NCBI RefSeq assembly: GCF_026151205.1 | Contig: NC_087072.1 | Coordinates: 3,555,375-3,615,374, forward strand | Source: Bolinopsis microptera | Taxonomy: Eukaryota; Ctenophora; Tentaculata; Lobata; Bolinopsidae | DNA: 60,000 nt | Direction of reading: 5' to 3' | Shown here: positions 44,195 to 56,200 of the stretch, piece after piece | Layout: the number at the start of each line of letters is the position of its first letter | Numbering within the stretch: the stretch's first letter is position 1 | Translations under genes and position numbers: made by a program | Notes under the pieces: generated by a model | Told to the model about the DNA's origin: nothing | Databases searched by the model: none | What the model saw: the letters and a program-made list of their open reading frames with translations, nothing else

Positions 44195-46037
44195 ATTGAA
44201 TATGGGATACTTAGGAGGATTATTGGGACAAAATTGGAACATTGGTTACATCGGTTCTAGACATGCAGTGATTCCCAAACTTGGTTTGAGTACTCCTAGG
44301 ACTAATATTAACTCTTTCCGACCAATTTTGAACAATTTTGAGCACTTTGAGGATAATGTTCATGTTTGTTCATTTCCGTTCATTCCATGAACCTGGGTAA
44401 TGTTATGTGACTTTTGATGGCTCCTAGGCCTAGTTTTTAACTATATCCATCTTAGAAAACCGAATTGAGGCTTCCCAGCACTCAAATACAGCCAATACTT
44501 CGATGTCCCCATGTTCCAAAAATCTGCAGATACTCGGGACGATTATTGGGACGAAATTGGCACATTGGTTACATCGGTGCTAGACATGCAGTGATTCCCA
44601 ACCTTGGTTTGAGTACTCCTAGGACCAATATTAACTCTTTCCGACCAATTTTGAACAATTTTGAGCACTTTGAGGATAATGTTCATGTTTGTTCATTTCC
44701 GTTCATTCCATGAACATGGGTAATGTTATGCGACCTTTGATGGCTCCTAGGCCTAGTTTTTAACTATATCCATCTTAGAAAACCGAATTGAGGCTTCCCA
44801 GCACTCAAATACAGCCAATACTTCGAAGTCCCCATGTTCCAAAAATCTGCAGATACTCGGGACGATTATTGGGACGAAATTAGCACATTGGTTACATCGG
44901 TGCTAGACATGCAGTGATTCCCAAACTTGGTTTGAGTACTCCTAGGACCAATATTAACTCTTTCCGACCAATTTTGAACAATTTTGAGCACTTTGAGGAT
45001 AATGTTCATGTTTGTTCATTTCCGTTCATTCCATGAACCTGGGTAATGTTATGCGACCTTTGATGGCTCCTAGGCCTAGTTTTTAACTATATCCATCTTA
45101 GAAAACCGAATTGAGGCTTCCCAGCACTCAAATACAGCCAATACTTCGATGTCCCCATGTTCCAAAAATCTGCAGATACTCGGGACGATTATTGGGACGA
45201 AATTGGCACATTGGTTACATCGGTGCTAGACACGCAGTGATTCCCAAACTTGGTTTGAGTACTCCTAGGACCAATATAAACTCTTTCCGACCAATTTTGA
45301 ACAATTTTGAGCACTTTGAGGATAATGTTCATGTTTGTTCATTTCTGTTCATTCCATGAACATGGGTAATGTTATGCGACATTTGATGGCTCCTAGGCCT
45401 AGTTTTTAACTATATCCATCTTAGAAAACCGAATTGAGGCTTCCCAGCACTCAAATACAGCCAATACTTCGATGTCCCCATGTTCCAAAAATCTGCAGAT
45501 ACTCGGGACGATTATTGGGACGAAATTGGCACATTGGTTACATCGGTGCTAGACATGCAGTGATTCCCAAACTTGGTTTGAGTACTCCTAGGACCAATAT
45601 TAACTCTTTCCGACCAATTTTGAACAATTTTGAGCACTTTGAGGATAATGTTCATGTTTGTTCATTTCCGTTCATTCCATGAACCTGGGTAATGTTATGT
45701 GACTTTTGATGGCTCCTAGGCCTAGTTTTTAACTATATCCATCTTAGAAAACCGAATTGAGGCTTCCCAGCACTCAAATACAGCCAATACTTCGATGTCC
45801 CCATGTTCCAAAAATCTGCAGATACTCGGGACGATTATTGGGACGAAATTGGCACATTGGTTACATCGGTGCTAGACATGCAGTGATTCCCAAACTTGGT
45901 TTGAGTACTCTTAGGACCAATATTAACTCTTTCCGACCAATTTTAAACAATTTTGAGCACTTTGAGGATAATGTTCATGTTTGTTCATTTCCGTTCATTC
46001 CATGAACCTGGGTAATGACTTTTGATGGCTCCTAGGC
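44195..46037 (+). repeat. 323-bp tandem array, about 5.7 copies
   Basis: The landmark GATTATTGGGAC occurs at 44218, 44541, 44864, 45187, 45510 and 45833, an exact 323-bp period. Copies differ by a few substitutions. The first is diverged at its left edge, and the last is cut after GGTAATG with a short deletion. An 82-codon frame recurs in several copies, but it starts at TTG and the 44788 copy has an in-frame stop (TGG to TAG). As 323 is not a multiple of three, the frames cannot join, so coding is unlikely. Confidence 0.93.
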
Positions 46038-46469
46038 TACGGACACCTCAACTTATGTCGCCCCATTATTATTTTACCATTAGATTAGTATGACTGTACA
46101 GTGTACGTACGCCTATTGAGTATAATTGCAGTTATAAAAATTAATTACGTAGTCATCTTAGCAAAACAGTTATGGAAAAGTTTGCAACTATTTCAGTACA
46201 AACCATTAAACGTCTTTAGATCAATACAAGATGGCCATGGTTTAGTGTTTACTCTACGATCTAATATTTTTGGTTGAGCTTGATAGCAAGGTTGTAATTA
46301 TTACACACCAAACACATACTAGTAACCACTCTAAACCAGCAAGGGGCAAGCTCGCAATGGGCGCAAGAAATGGGGGCCGGCACAAATTTTGAAAAGAAAT
46401 CGCCTCAGCCCTCAAACTTCCAACTGCTAAATTCAATTCTTAGTTAATGCAGTGTGAGCATTTATTATA
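46038..46469. other. gene-free stretch
   Basis: No feature was recognised between the tandem array and the MITE. Confidence 0.4.
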
Positions 46470-46629
46470 GGGAGCGTTCACATATGAAATCAGCACTATT
46501 ATTGTCAGCAACTTTCAGCATTGAGCGACCCAACCTCCCCCCCCCCCCTCAAACCCCCTCCTCCCGTCAGCATTTCACAACCCCCTCCGGCCTCCCCCTC
46601 GGCTGCTGACGTCATATGTGAACGCTCCC
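46470..46629. mobile_element. 160-bp MITE with 25-bp TIRs
   Basis: Terminal repeats GGGAGCGTTCACATATGA...TCAGC match at 23 of 25 positions. The element is flanked by TTATA on both sides (46465-46469, 46630-46634), a 5-bp duplication that can also be read as a 3-bp TTA/TAA-type one. The interior is strongly C-rich on this strand. The GGG-starting TIR and AT-only target resemble PIF/Harbinger-type MITEs, but the superfamily is not certain. Confidence 0.85.
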
Positions 46630-47021
46630 TTATAACGCTCCCATGAAATGCAAAGTGTAGAGTTTCAGTTAGTATTGAGTCAGTTTAAGCGGGAAAATTT
46701 CGCCCACGTGCAGTGTAGGCTCCTCGCTACATGTTCAGTGTGCAGAAACAAATATCTCGCCAGACATTGATACTTTAATCAATTATGTTATAGTACAGTT
46801 GATAAAGGGTTATGTCTGTGTGTAGAAGTAACCCTATATTATCATATTGTGTGTTAGTTTGGTGTGAAGTATTATGTTCTTTTTAAAAACTAACAGTGTT
46901 AAACTAAATTGATATCAGTAAAAGAAGATATATTTTAAGAGGTAAAATTCATATAATTGACGATTAAGAGATATGGGAGTGTGTTCAGGGCTCTGAAAGT
47001 GGCATACTCTTATAGCAATGG

Positions 47022-47170
47022 TATGAAATGGTTAACTTTAGTCAAGGTCTCATGTCTCTACGACCTTCGCTTTTGGCGCAGTGAATCTTGCGCTTCAAGC
47101 GCAATGCGCAAATTCCTGCAGGAACTTCCCGACATTGTAGAGACCTGAGACCTCGACTTAAGTTAACCAT
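47022..47170. mobile_element. hairpin MITE, about 147 bp
   Basis: Arms at about 47022-47062 and 47132-47169 begin GAAATGGTTAACTT and continue through (A/G)AGGTCTCA(T/G)GTCTCTAC, with four or so mismatches. TA is present on both flanks. The loop contains a second GCGC-rich inverted pair (TTGCGCTTcaaGCGCAA). A TA duplication would fit Tc1/mariner-type mobilisation. Confidence 0.75.
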
Positions 47171-48161
47171 TTCCTACTGTTTATATTAGAGGAGCACACA
47201 TTTAGAACTCTTTCCATACTCCTTCGTGACTAAATTGACGATTTAGAGAATTTTACCTTTTAAAAATTGGTGAAAAATATGGGCGTGGCCCAAGTCAGTA
47301 TTATACGAAACCGTAGGGACACAAAAAAATTGTGGTTGTTCTTGACCCTATAGAGCAACTAATTAGAGGTGATATCTAACTATTTGAACTAAAAGTGGTT
47401 TTGTGAACCGCCCTTTATTTTTTTATTCTACAGCGAGTAATTTATTATGAAATGACCTTTCACTATGCAATTTCGACTAAATTCATGTAGATATCCAATC
47501 CATTTCCATGCACAACTGTTGTTTACATTTGGTCTAGTTAGACACAATTTGTTTCAGAGTGACTCGATAATCGCAATATCAAATTAAGATATTATTTAAA
47601 TGGTCCATGTCATGCAATGCGGAAATATCCCCATAAATTGGCAACTGCCAAAGTGACACTAAAGTTATTGCTAATTCCTTTACAAAACTTAGCAAGTGCT
47701 ATTAACAATATCCTAATGGATCATGGAAATTGAAATGTTCAATTTTCTTTTCATAAATAATAATTATAATGCGAAGTTTTATTTACCCCAAGTTTGGAGA
47801 GTAAGTAGGTTAAACTGGGAATGCCCCTTCCCAGGGACCACATCATCCCTAATAAACCATTAAATATCATGGGAGACCATGCACAGCCGATCGATTATTT
47901 ACGTACGCTTTATCACAGACACAGTATTAGTCATATAATTAGTAGGAATATATTGGCGGAGAAACATGCATTGTTTTGTTTAAACCAATTGAAAACCAAA
48001 TTTATAGCTCCTATTTGCTGTCAATACCTCGCAGTGCCACTGCCCAGGGCGATTTAAAAGACCAAAAGGTACATGTTTTTGTTGATACAGCGTGATATTC
48101 TCTAAAGGCCAGAAAGTGTAAATTTGTGTCTCAAAATTTAATCTGGTGGTTTATAAGTGGT
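47171..48161. other. gene-free stretch
   Basis: AT-rich; no recognisable coding or structured sequence. The 78-codon frame at 47821-48057 has no motif. Confidence 0.4.
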
Positions 48162-48325
48162 TACTAAAAATACTCTAGCACAATTGTAACTGCAGTTTTA
48201 CAGAACTCTAAATGCTTAATGAACACTCTTGCAGGTACCACCACAATTTTCACACTCAGACCTGAGTTTAGTCATTTTCCGATACGAGATTGGGGACGGG
48301 TTCTATAAACAAACAAACAAACATA
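48162..48325 (+). repeat. 165-bp dispersed repeat with (AAAC)n tail, copy 1
   Basis: Matches the complement of 49764-49929 almost throughout: from ACTAAAAATA through CTGCAGTTT and CAGACCTGAGTTTAGTCATT to GGTTCTATAAACAAACAAAC. A fixed body ending in a short simple-repeat tail is the hallmark of SINEs or of truncated LINE 3' ends. Confidence 0.8.
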
Positions 48326-48947
48326 TGTGGTTGCGGCGGTATAGTTCAAAATCTGCAACAATATGGTCAAGATTGCTTGACTGATTTTGTAATCTAAAAG
48401 ATTGTCATTTGCATCGATAATTTTATCAAATCATTATAAATTTACCAGATCTGACGAGAATTCTGTTTAGTTTGAACAGGATATTTGACCACTGCTTCCC
48501 TTGCAAACCACATCGTTGATCTGGGTACCGCTCTTGGTTCTGTTGAAAATCTTATCCTGCAAGTAGTTGACTTATAAGTCTACAAATTTGCACAGAAATA
48601 AAATAACCTATTTCACAACCAAGTTGCATTCAAGTTAACAATAAATGACATTAGAAAATGATTTCACGATTTAATTTCATTAGAAACGGAGTCTATTAAA
48701 AAAATTCGAAAATTTCATCGAAACATATAATAGTAAACGACTAAATTAGCACTGTCTTACTTAGAGGGGTATGCGGAAATTATGATAAATTTATTTTGTG
48801 AGAATCTGAGATAACAATATCAGAGTAGGTCACCTTCGGGTTTTATCTTTCGTGATCGTGATCCAGTTCCAGGGGAAGTGTTGTCTGTAAACGAGCTTCA
48901 GCGAAAAAGCAAAGGGGAGAATAACAGTATAACTCCTCTCTCATATT

Positions 48948-49564
48948 CTAGTAAAATGTAGCAGTGCTAATTTGTTCGTCGTCTTCTGCAGGATAGTACT
49001 CTAGCGCTTTTCTAAAATCTGTCCGACTCTGCCCAAACACCTGGATAAATATATTGAATTAGTGAGATGTATCAATTTAATTACGTTTAAATAATCTAAC
49101 TTTAAGTTTACAATGACACAAATGTATAACCTACCAACAGAGAAGAAGACAGTTTTGAAGAACATTGATTGATGAGATAGTTAAAGTTAAGAAAGAGTGG
49201 TATTATAGCACGGGCTTTTAATTCACCTGTTGGATTTTTCCCTCCTCTATCATATTCTAGTCAAATGTAGCAGTGCTTATTATTAATAAATATGTTCACC
49301 ATCTTCTGCAGGATGGTACCCAAGCGATTTTCTAAAATTCGTCCGACTCTGCCCAAACACCTGGATAAATATATTGAATTAGTGAGATGTATCAATTTAA
49401 TTACGTTTAAATAATTTAACTTTTAGTTTACAATGACACAAATGTTTAACCTACCAACGTCCAACAGAGAAGAAGACAGTTTTTACCTGTTGTAATATAA
49501 ATTAAAAACTTATCAGTAGAAAATGATATTTAAAAATCACTTGCTTACATTCTCCATTCTCCAT
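48948..49564 (-). CDS. possible tiny three-exon gene with duplicated last exon
   Basis: Minus-strand exons 49564-49549, 49486-49455 and 49360-49283 join in frame to 41 residues: MENGECKNCLLLCWTL, then VFGQSRTNFRKSLGYH..., ending EHIY. Donor and acceptor signals fit (GTAAGC, ACAACAG; GTAGGT, ATCCAG). A second copy of the last exon (49040-48948) has the same acceptor and reads VFGQSRTDFRKALEYY..., ending STATFY. The two exon-3 copies sit in a direct duplication of about 230 bp with a 320-bp offset, and part of exon 2 is duplicated too. No family was recognised. Conservation of the frame between copies (synonymous and conservative changes) is the main support. Confidence 0.35.
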
Positions 49565-49763
49565 AACGAAAACTTAACTCTGCTTGTTCTCGTTAAAAGT
49601 TAACAGTACTTCATCTTGCACTAGATCAGTCCTGGCTAACGAAATTTTGAAGAGTATTAGTTCATGATAATCTCACAGAGTTAAATATTTACCGTATTTA
49701 TACCGTTAAAAGCACACATTTTAAGGTTACTAAGCAACGACAAAAACCAGTAAAGAGGACTTA

Positions 49764-49929
49764 TTTGTTTGTTTGTTTGTTTGTTTATAGAACCCGTCCC
49801 CAATCTCGTATCGGGAAATGACTAAACTCAGGTCTGAGTGTGAATACGGGTGGTACCTGCAAGAGTGTTCATTAAGCATTTAGAGTTCTGTGAAACTGCA
49901 GTTACAATTGTGCTAGAATATTTTTAGTA
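49764..49929 (-). repeat. 165-bp dispersed repeat with (AAAC)n tail, copy 2
   Basis: Inverted partner of 48162-48325. On the minus strand the tail reads (AAAC)n, as in copy 1. Orientation and tail position argue for two independent retrotransposed insertions rather than terminal repeats of one element. Confidence 0.8.
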
Positions 49930-50700
49930 TATACGATAGGTATCAGATATATATCCTTACATGCTTCCAAAATTTGTAAAGCCGTAGTACATACATATCA
50001 CATTACACCGGAGCCTACATAGTGCAATCTCCTCCAGTCGATCTGCGCCGTGTATGTTTATATAAACGCGCGGCCCAGATTGGAGGAAACCACACTCTGC
50101 AAGTTCGATCCAGTAGAATGCTACATGTACGTACTACGGCTTCATCTCCAACTTTCTGCACAATGTACTGGAATGTTTTGAAGGAAGAAAAAAAAAAAAA
50201 AAAAAAAAACAAACTAAAATCAGCCTCTTTTTCTTTTAAAAAAAAATAATAAAGTATGTAACGTCGATACCAAACCGATCATTTAGCGATGATAACTGAG
50301 TAGTGGATTCCTGGGTTGCAGAGTCATTCAGATGTTTCAGTCTTCGAATGTGGTTCTTGTTCAGTTTTGTCCATGTTTCCTCGTGTTATGTTCAAAGTTT
50401 TAGGTGTCATGTTGTCCTGTGATGATAATTTCTAAAGCGTGTTATTTATGGGCTAACGTGTTTTATCGTGTGTAGAGTAGCGTAGCTTGAAGATATTTAT
50501 TTTTATTTTGATTTTTTATTTGATTTTTTTTAAATGAAGAAGAAGTACATTGAGTAAAAGAAGTGTATGATGGAATATTAATTGCAATGTATCATAAGTG
50601 AATATAAGTAATGTATCCTGAGTGAAGTGAAAAAAATCCTAAATTGTAAAAACGGAAGGCTACAGTATAATGTAGTTACGGTATGAAAAATAGTTAATCG
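49930..50700. other. 3' flank of the LINE; poly(A) tract
   Basis: A run of about 20 A lies at 50188-50208 on the plus strand. As the LINE at 50746 is on the minus strand, this is not its tail. The region 50250-50745 is probably the LINE 3' UTR. Confidence 0.35.
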
Positions 50701-50745
50701 GACCCTCAAGAATTAGCAATAGAAATAATTGTATAGTAATGTAAA

Positions 50746-52430
50746 TCATTGTACGTATTGTCTAAGGAAAATTTCGCTTTTTTTAATGAATGATAATAAT
50801 TTAAAGGATTTTATTTTGACAAGGTCATTAATTTTAAGAACTGTAAAACCAAAGGTAGCGCTTCGTAAGGTGAATAAAAATGGGCAATTACAAAGAAAAT
50901 GGACATTGTCTTCTGGTTCTAGATGGCATCGAGGACAGATATCTGTAGGTTTCTTTTTTATTTTAAACAAAAATGAGTATAGAGGTGCTCTGTTAGAAAG
51001 TATGTTGGTAAGTTTATGAAGGTCCGCTGTTGTCATTTCTGTGATGGTGGATAATGATTCTTTCTTATGGAGGGAGACAACTAGCTTATGAAGCTTATTA
51101 GTGGAGGGTGATGCTTCTAAAGATGATTTGCTTTGGGCGAAAGACCAACTTTTGAGTTTGGCTTTGAAGCTGGAGTACGGAACGGGGGTAACCTGTCCCA
51201 CACTATCAAGACTGGTGGCTTCTTTTGCCAGGCTGTCCGCGAGTTCGTTTCCCGTTACCCCTGTGTGGCCTCTTACCCAGTGAAGCGTTATCTTTGATTT
51301 CAAACCTAGGGAGTTCAAGGCTTTTATGGTGTCTATTGTCATAGTTGAAGTGGGATAATGGTTTGACAGCGCATGGAGAGAGCTCATGCTGTCGCTGAAG
51401 AACTGAATGTTCCGATTGATAAAGTCCGGGTTATCAAGCAGGTTAAGTGTAGCTGCACAGATTGCAAACATTTCGGCTTGGAATACCGTTGAATGGTCTG
51501 ATATCCGGATCTTTCCACAGTTGGGCTCTGCCGGATTTTGACAGTGGAAGATGGCCCAGCCGGATCCAGTTTTACCCTCTGAAGTTTTTGATCCGTCCGT
51601 AAAAACTAGGGAGCAGAAGGGTAGGTCGTAGAAATCCGACATGTCGATATTGGGTGAGGTATCGACGGTGAATTGCCTGTCTATATTATAGAATGGTTTA
51701 ATGGTTCTGTCCACCGATTCAAATGGTAGGTTTTGGTCAAAGATATTCTGCTGAAGGTCCTTTCCAAACTTAGAGTGGGGAGTGAATTTGCCTTTGGGTG
51801 GTAAAGCTTCTATATAAGGGCTTGATGACTGTATCCGGTTTAAAGTCAAGAAAGCCGTTCTTTTTACGCTAAGGTTAACCGGTTCAATATTTGCTATAGA
51901 AGTTGTGCTAGTGAGTGGCGAACACTTAGATGTTCCTGTTATAGATCTGGCTGCCGTGTTGAAGACTTTAGTTAACTTGTTATTCATGCTCTTGTTCTGC
52001 ATGGCAGAATTGGCCCAGAAGAGACTTCCATAAGTGATCGTTGGCCTTGTCACGCATTTATATATCCATCTGAGGGTTGTTGGGTTAAGGCCCCAATTCC
52101 TTGCCGTAGTTTTCTTGATCGCTGCTTGTTGGATGTTGGCCGCAGTTATCTTTTTTTCCAAGTGGGTAATCCACGACAGTTTGGAGTCTAGGTGCACTCC
52201 TAGGTATTTAACCGTAGTTGTAACTGGAAGGGGGGTCCCCTGGTACAGTATTGGTTGGTCCAAAGATACATTATGTCGGTGCGTGAATATTACGACCTTT
52301 GACTTTTGTGTATTTATTTGGAGACCCGCTTCCGTACACCAAGTTTCAATTGTCCGTACAACTGATTGCGCCCTTTGTCTGATGTCAGTTATCTCTGTGC
52401 CGGATATAGAGGACTTATTTACACGGATAC
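50746..52430 (-). CDS. LINE ORF2 C-terminal half: RT palm/thumb, RNase H, zinc knuckle (truncated)
   Basis: The frame is open from just below an in-frame stop at about 52436 to the stop at 50746. It starts inside the RT after the YADD motif: ITDIRQRAQSVVRTIETWC and AGLQINTQKSKVVIF (motif D region), then TVKYLGVHLDSKLSW (motif E/thumb). An RNase H domain follows with all four acidic residues: FTDGSK, QAEMFAI, FSDSMSSLHAL and GNELADSLAKEA, plus WVRGHTG. A CPRC...H..CNC zinc motif ends the protein. This architecture is that of RNase H-bearing LINEs such as the I, R1, LOA or Jockey-related groups. The 5' half is missing, so the copy is immobile. Confidence 0.88.
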
Positions 52431-52439
52431 TAAATACTC

Positions 52440-52603
52440 AAGTACTAATTAACAGCAAATTTTTTAAAAATACATATTTTATTTTAAAAGGAGGTTATCA
52501 TACATTTAAAGAGTGTACACCGTCAGATCATTTTCCGATTGTATGTAGGAGTTTTACTCCTGTACTGCAGTGTACAAAGGCGATGAAATCAAGGGTTCTG
52601 TAA
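52440..52603 (+). pseudogene. possible endonuclease/exonuclease/phosphatase-fold C-terminal fragment
   Basis: On the plus strand, immediately outside the truncated LINE, the frame reads GGYHTFKECTPSDHFPIVCR. SDHFPI is the usual C-terminal catalytic motif of the endonuclease/exonuclease/phosphatase fold (LINE AP endonucleases, TDP2, CCR4-like nucleases). Only about 50 residues are present and no upstream domain is visible. It may be a LINE endonuclease relic or an exon of an unrelated nuclease. Confidence 0.3.
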
Positions 52604-52744
52604 TCTATTGTCTATAAGTCTGATTTAAACTAATTAACTAAGATATTTAAAGATGAAACTGTCCGGGGACCTGGAGACGATCAATTTAGTTCCAAAATGG
52701 CGTGTTCAGTCAGCTAGCCAAAAACATTATTACCACTAGACTAC

Positions 52745-53240
52745 AACTAGACTATGTCACGTCATTAATAGCCAATGATAATTGCACTTTCTACGGATTC
52801 GATTATACAATTATAGCGATACTGGGTTAGAAAGACGCGTGATATCTCTTGGATTATCACCATGGTAACTGGGAGGTGTTCAGACTCAAAAGATTTACTT
52901 TACAAACTGAGGTCTATGTTTTAATATCCATGTTCAACGGATAATTGAAGCTTAAATAGTAGGTATGATATAATGTAATATTTACACAAATGGGTTCTTG
53001 TTATTGTAAGCAAATCATTCAGTACACACCGAGTGTAAACGGATGTATGGGAATTGGGATTTGGGACACACTTAATAGCTAATCGTAGTAGCCTTACGTT
53101 TAATAACCGATATATAACTGGTATCCCTCACGTTATTATATCAGGTCTGTTACTATGGAAACGTCCGAGGGGCTAGTTAAAGAATTCAACTTGGAAGTTT
53201 AGTCACAGTTCAATAAAAATTACTGCCACTAAAAGTAAAA
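52745..53240 (+). repeat. diverged edge monomer of the satellite
   Basis: Homologous to the array that follows but with many substitutions and an extra segment around 52926-52990 (ATCCATGTTCAACGG...). It has a single CTCAAAAGATTTACTTTACA segment where the amplified monomers have two. Divergence at an array edge is usual for satellites. Confidence 0.85.
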
Positions 53241-56200
53241 GCCAATGATTAGTGTACTCTACGCATTCAATTATAACAATTTACTTGGTTACCAAATCGC
53301 GTGATATCTCTGGAATTATCACCATGGTAACTAGGAGGAGTTCAAACTCAAAAGATTTACTTTACAAACTCAAAAGATTTACTTTACAAACTGAGGTCTA
53401 TGTTTTAATACACAAATGGGTTCTTGTTATTATAAGCAAATCGTTCAGTACACACTGAGTCTAAACGGATGTATGGGAATTGGGACACACCTTAGAAACA
53501 CTTAATAGCTAATCGTAGTAGCCTTACATTTAATAACCGATATATAACTGGTGTCCCTCACGTTATTATATAAGGTCTGTTACTATGGAAACGCCCGAGG
53601 GGCTAGTTAAAGAATTCTACTTGGAAGTTTAGTCACAGTTCAATAAAAATTACTGCCACTAAAAGTAAAAGCCAATGATTAGTGTACTCTACGCATTCAA
53701 TTATAACATTCAATTATAACAATTTACTTGGTTACCAAATCGCGTGATATCTCTGGAATTATCACCATGGTAACTAGGAGGAGTTCAAACTCAAAAGATT
53801 TACTTTACAAACTCAAAAGATTTATTTTACAAACTGAGGTCTATGTTTTAATACACAAATGGGTTCTTGTTATTATAAGCAAATCGTTCAGTACACACTG
53901 AGTCTAAACGGATGTATGGGAATTGGGACACACCTTAGAAACACTTAATAGCTAATCGTAGTAGCCTTACATTTAATAACCGATATATAACTGGTGTCCC
54001 TCACGTTATTATATCAGGTCTGTTACTATGGAAACGCCCGAGGGGCTAGTTAAAGAATTCTACTTGGAAGTTTAGTCACAGTTCAATAAAAATTACTGCC
54101 ACTAAAAGTGAAAGCCAATGATTAGTGTACTCTATGCATTCAATTATAACAATTTACTTGGTTACCAAATCGCGTGATATCTCTGGAATTATCACCATGG
54201 TAACTAGGAGGAGTTCAAACTCAAAAGATTTACTTTACAAACTCAAAAGATTTACTTTACAAACTGAGGTCTATGTTTTAATACACAAATGGGTTCTTGT
54301 TATTATAAGCAAATCGTTCAGTACACACTGAGTCTAAACGGATGTATGGGAATTGGGACACACCTTAGAAACACTTAATAGCTAATCGTAGTAGCCTTAC
54401 ATTTAATAACCGATATATAACTGGTGTCCCTCACGTTATTATATCAGGTCTGTTACTATGGAAACGCCCGAGGGGCTAGTTAAAGAATTCTACTTGGAAG
54501 TTTAGTCACAGTTCAATAAAAATTACTGCCACTAAAAGTAAAAGCCAATGATTAGTGTACTCTACGCATTCAATTATAACATTCAATTATAACAATTTAC
54601 TTGGTTACCAAATCGCGTGATATCTCTGGAATTATCACCATGGTAACTAGGAGGAGTTCAAACTCAAAAGATTTACTTTACAAACTCAAAAGATTTACTT
54701 TACAAACTGAGGTCTATGTTTTAATACACAAATGGGTTCTTGTTATTATAAGCAAATCGTTCAGTACACACTGAGTCTAAACGGATGTATGGGAATTGGG
54801 ACACACCTTAGAAACACTTAATAGCTAATCGTAGTAGCCTTACATTTAATAACCGATATATAACTGGTGTCCCTCACGTTATTATATCAGGTCTGTTACT
54901 ATGGAAACGCCCGAGGGGCTAGTTAAAGAATTCTACTTGGAAGTTTAGTCACAGTTCAATAAAAATTACTGCCACTAAAAGCGAAAGCCAATGATTAGTG
55001 TACTCTACGCATTCAATTATAACAATTTACTTGGTTACCAAATCGCGTGATATCTCTGGAATTATCACCATGGTAACTAGGAGGAGTTCAAACTCAAAAG
55101 ATTTACTTTACAAACTCAAAAGATTTACTTTACAAACTGAGGTCTATGTTTTAATACACAAATGGGTTCTTGTTATTATAAGCAAATCGTTCAGTACACA
55201 CTGAGTCTAAACGGATGTATGGGAATTGGGACACACCTTAGAAACACTTAATAGCTAATCGTAGTAGCCTTACATTTAATAACCGATATATAACTGGTGT
55301 CCCTCACGTTATTATATCAGGTCTGTTACTATGGAAACGCCCGAGGGGCTAGTTAAAGAATTCTACTTGGAAGTTTAGTCACAGTTCAATAAAAATTACT
55401 GCCACTAAAAGTGAAAGCCAATGATTAGTGTACTCTACGCATTCAATTATAACAATTTACTTGGTTACCAAATCGCGTGATATCTCTGGAATTATCACCA
55501 TGGTAACTAGGAGGAGTTCAAACTCAAAAGATTTACTTTACAAACTCAAAAGATTTACTTTACAAACTGAGGTCTATGTTTTAATACACAAATGGGTTCT
55601 TGTTATTATAAGCAAATCGTTCAGTACACACTGAGTCTAAACGGATGTATGGGAATTGGGACACACCTTAGAAACACTTAATAGCTAATCGTAGTAGCCT
55701 TACATTTAATAACCGATATATAACTGGTGTCCCTCACGTTATTATATAAGGTCTGTTACTATGGAAACGCCCGAGGGGCTAGTTAAAGAATTCAACTTGG
55801 AAGTTTAGTCACAGTTCAATAAAAATTACTGCCACTAAAAGTAAAAGCCAATGATTAGGAGGAGTGTTATAAAGTGGTTGTACTCTATAAGTGTATATTC
55901 ATTATAACTAAGCTAATCGTAGTAGCCTTACATTTAATAACCGATATATAACTGGTGTCCCTCACGTTATTATATAAGGTCTGTTACTATGGAAACGCCC
56001 GAGGGGATAGTTAAAGAATTCAACTTGGAAGTTTAGTCACAGTTCAATAAAAATTACTGCCACTAAAAGTAAAAGCCAATGATTAGGAGGAGTGTTATAA
56101 AGTGGTTGTACTCTATAAGTGTATATTCATTATAACTAAGCTAATCGTAGTAGCCTTACATTTAATAACCGATATATAACTGGTGTCCCTCACGTTATTA

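Noticed and set aside
44195-46005. 82-aa repeated frames as a gene cluster
   Set aside because: They start at TTG, one copy has an in-frame stop, and the 323-bp period prevents read-through; the sequence behaves as a tandem repeat.
52034-52603. 189-aa plus-strand ORF as one gene
   Set aside because: Most of it is antisense to the LINE RT; only the last about 50 codons lie outside, and they are listed separately as a possible nuclease fragment.
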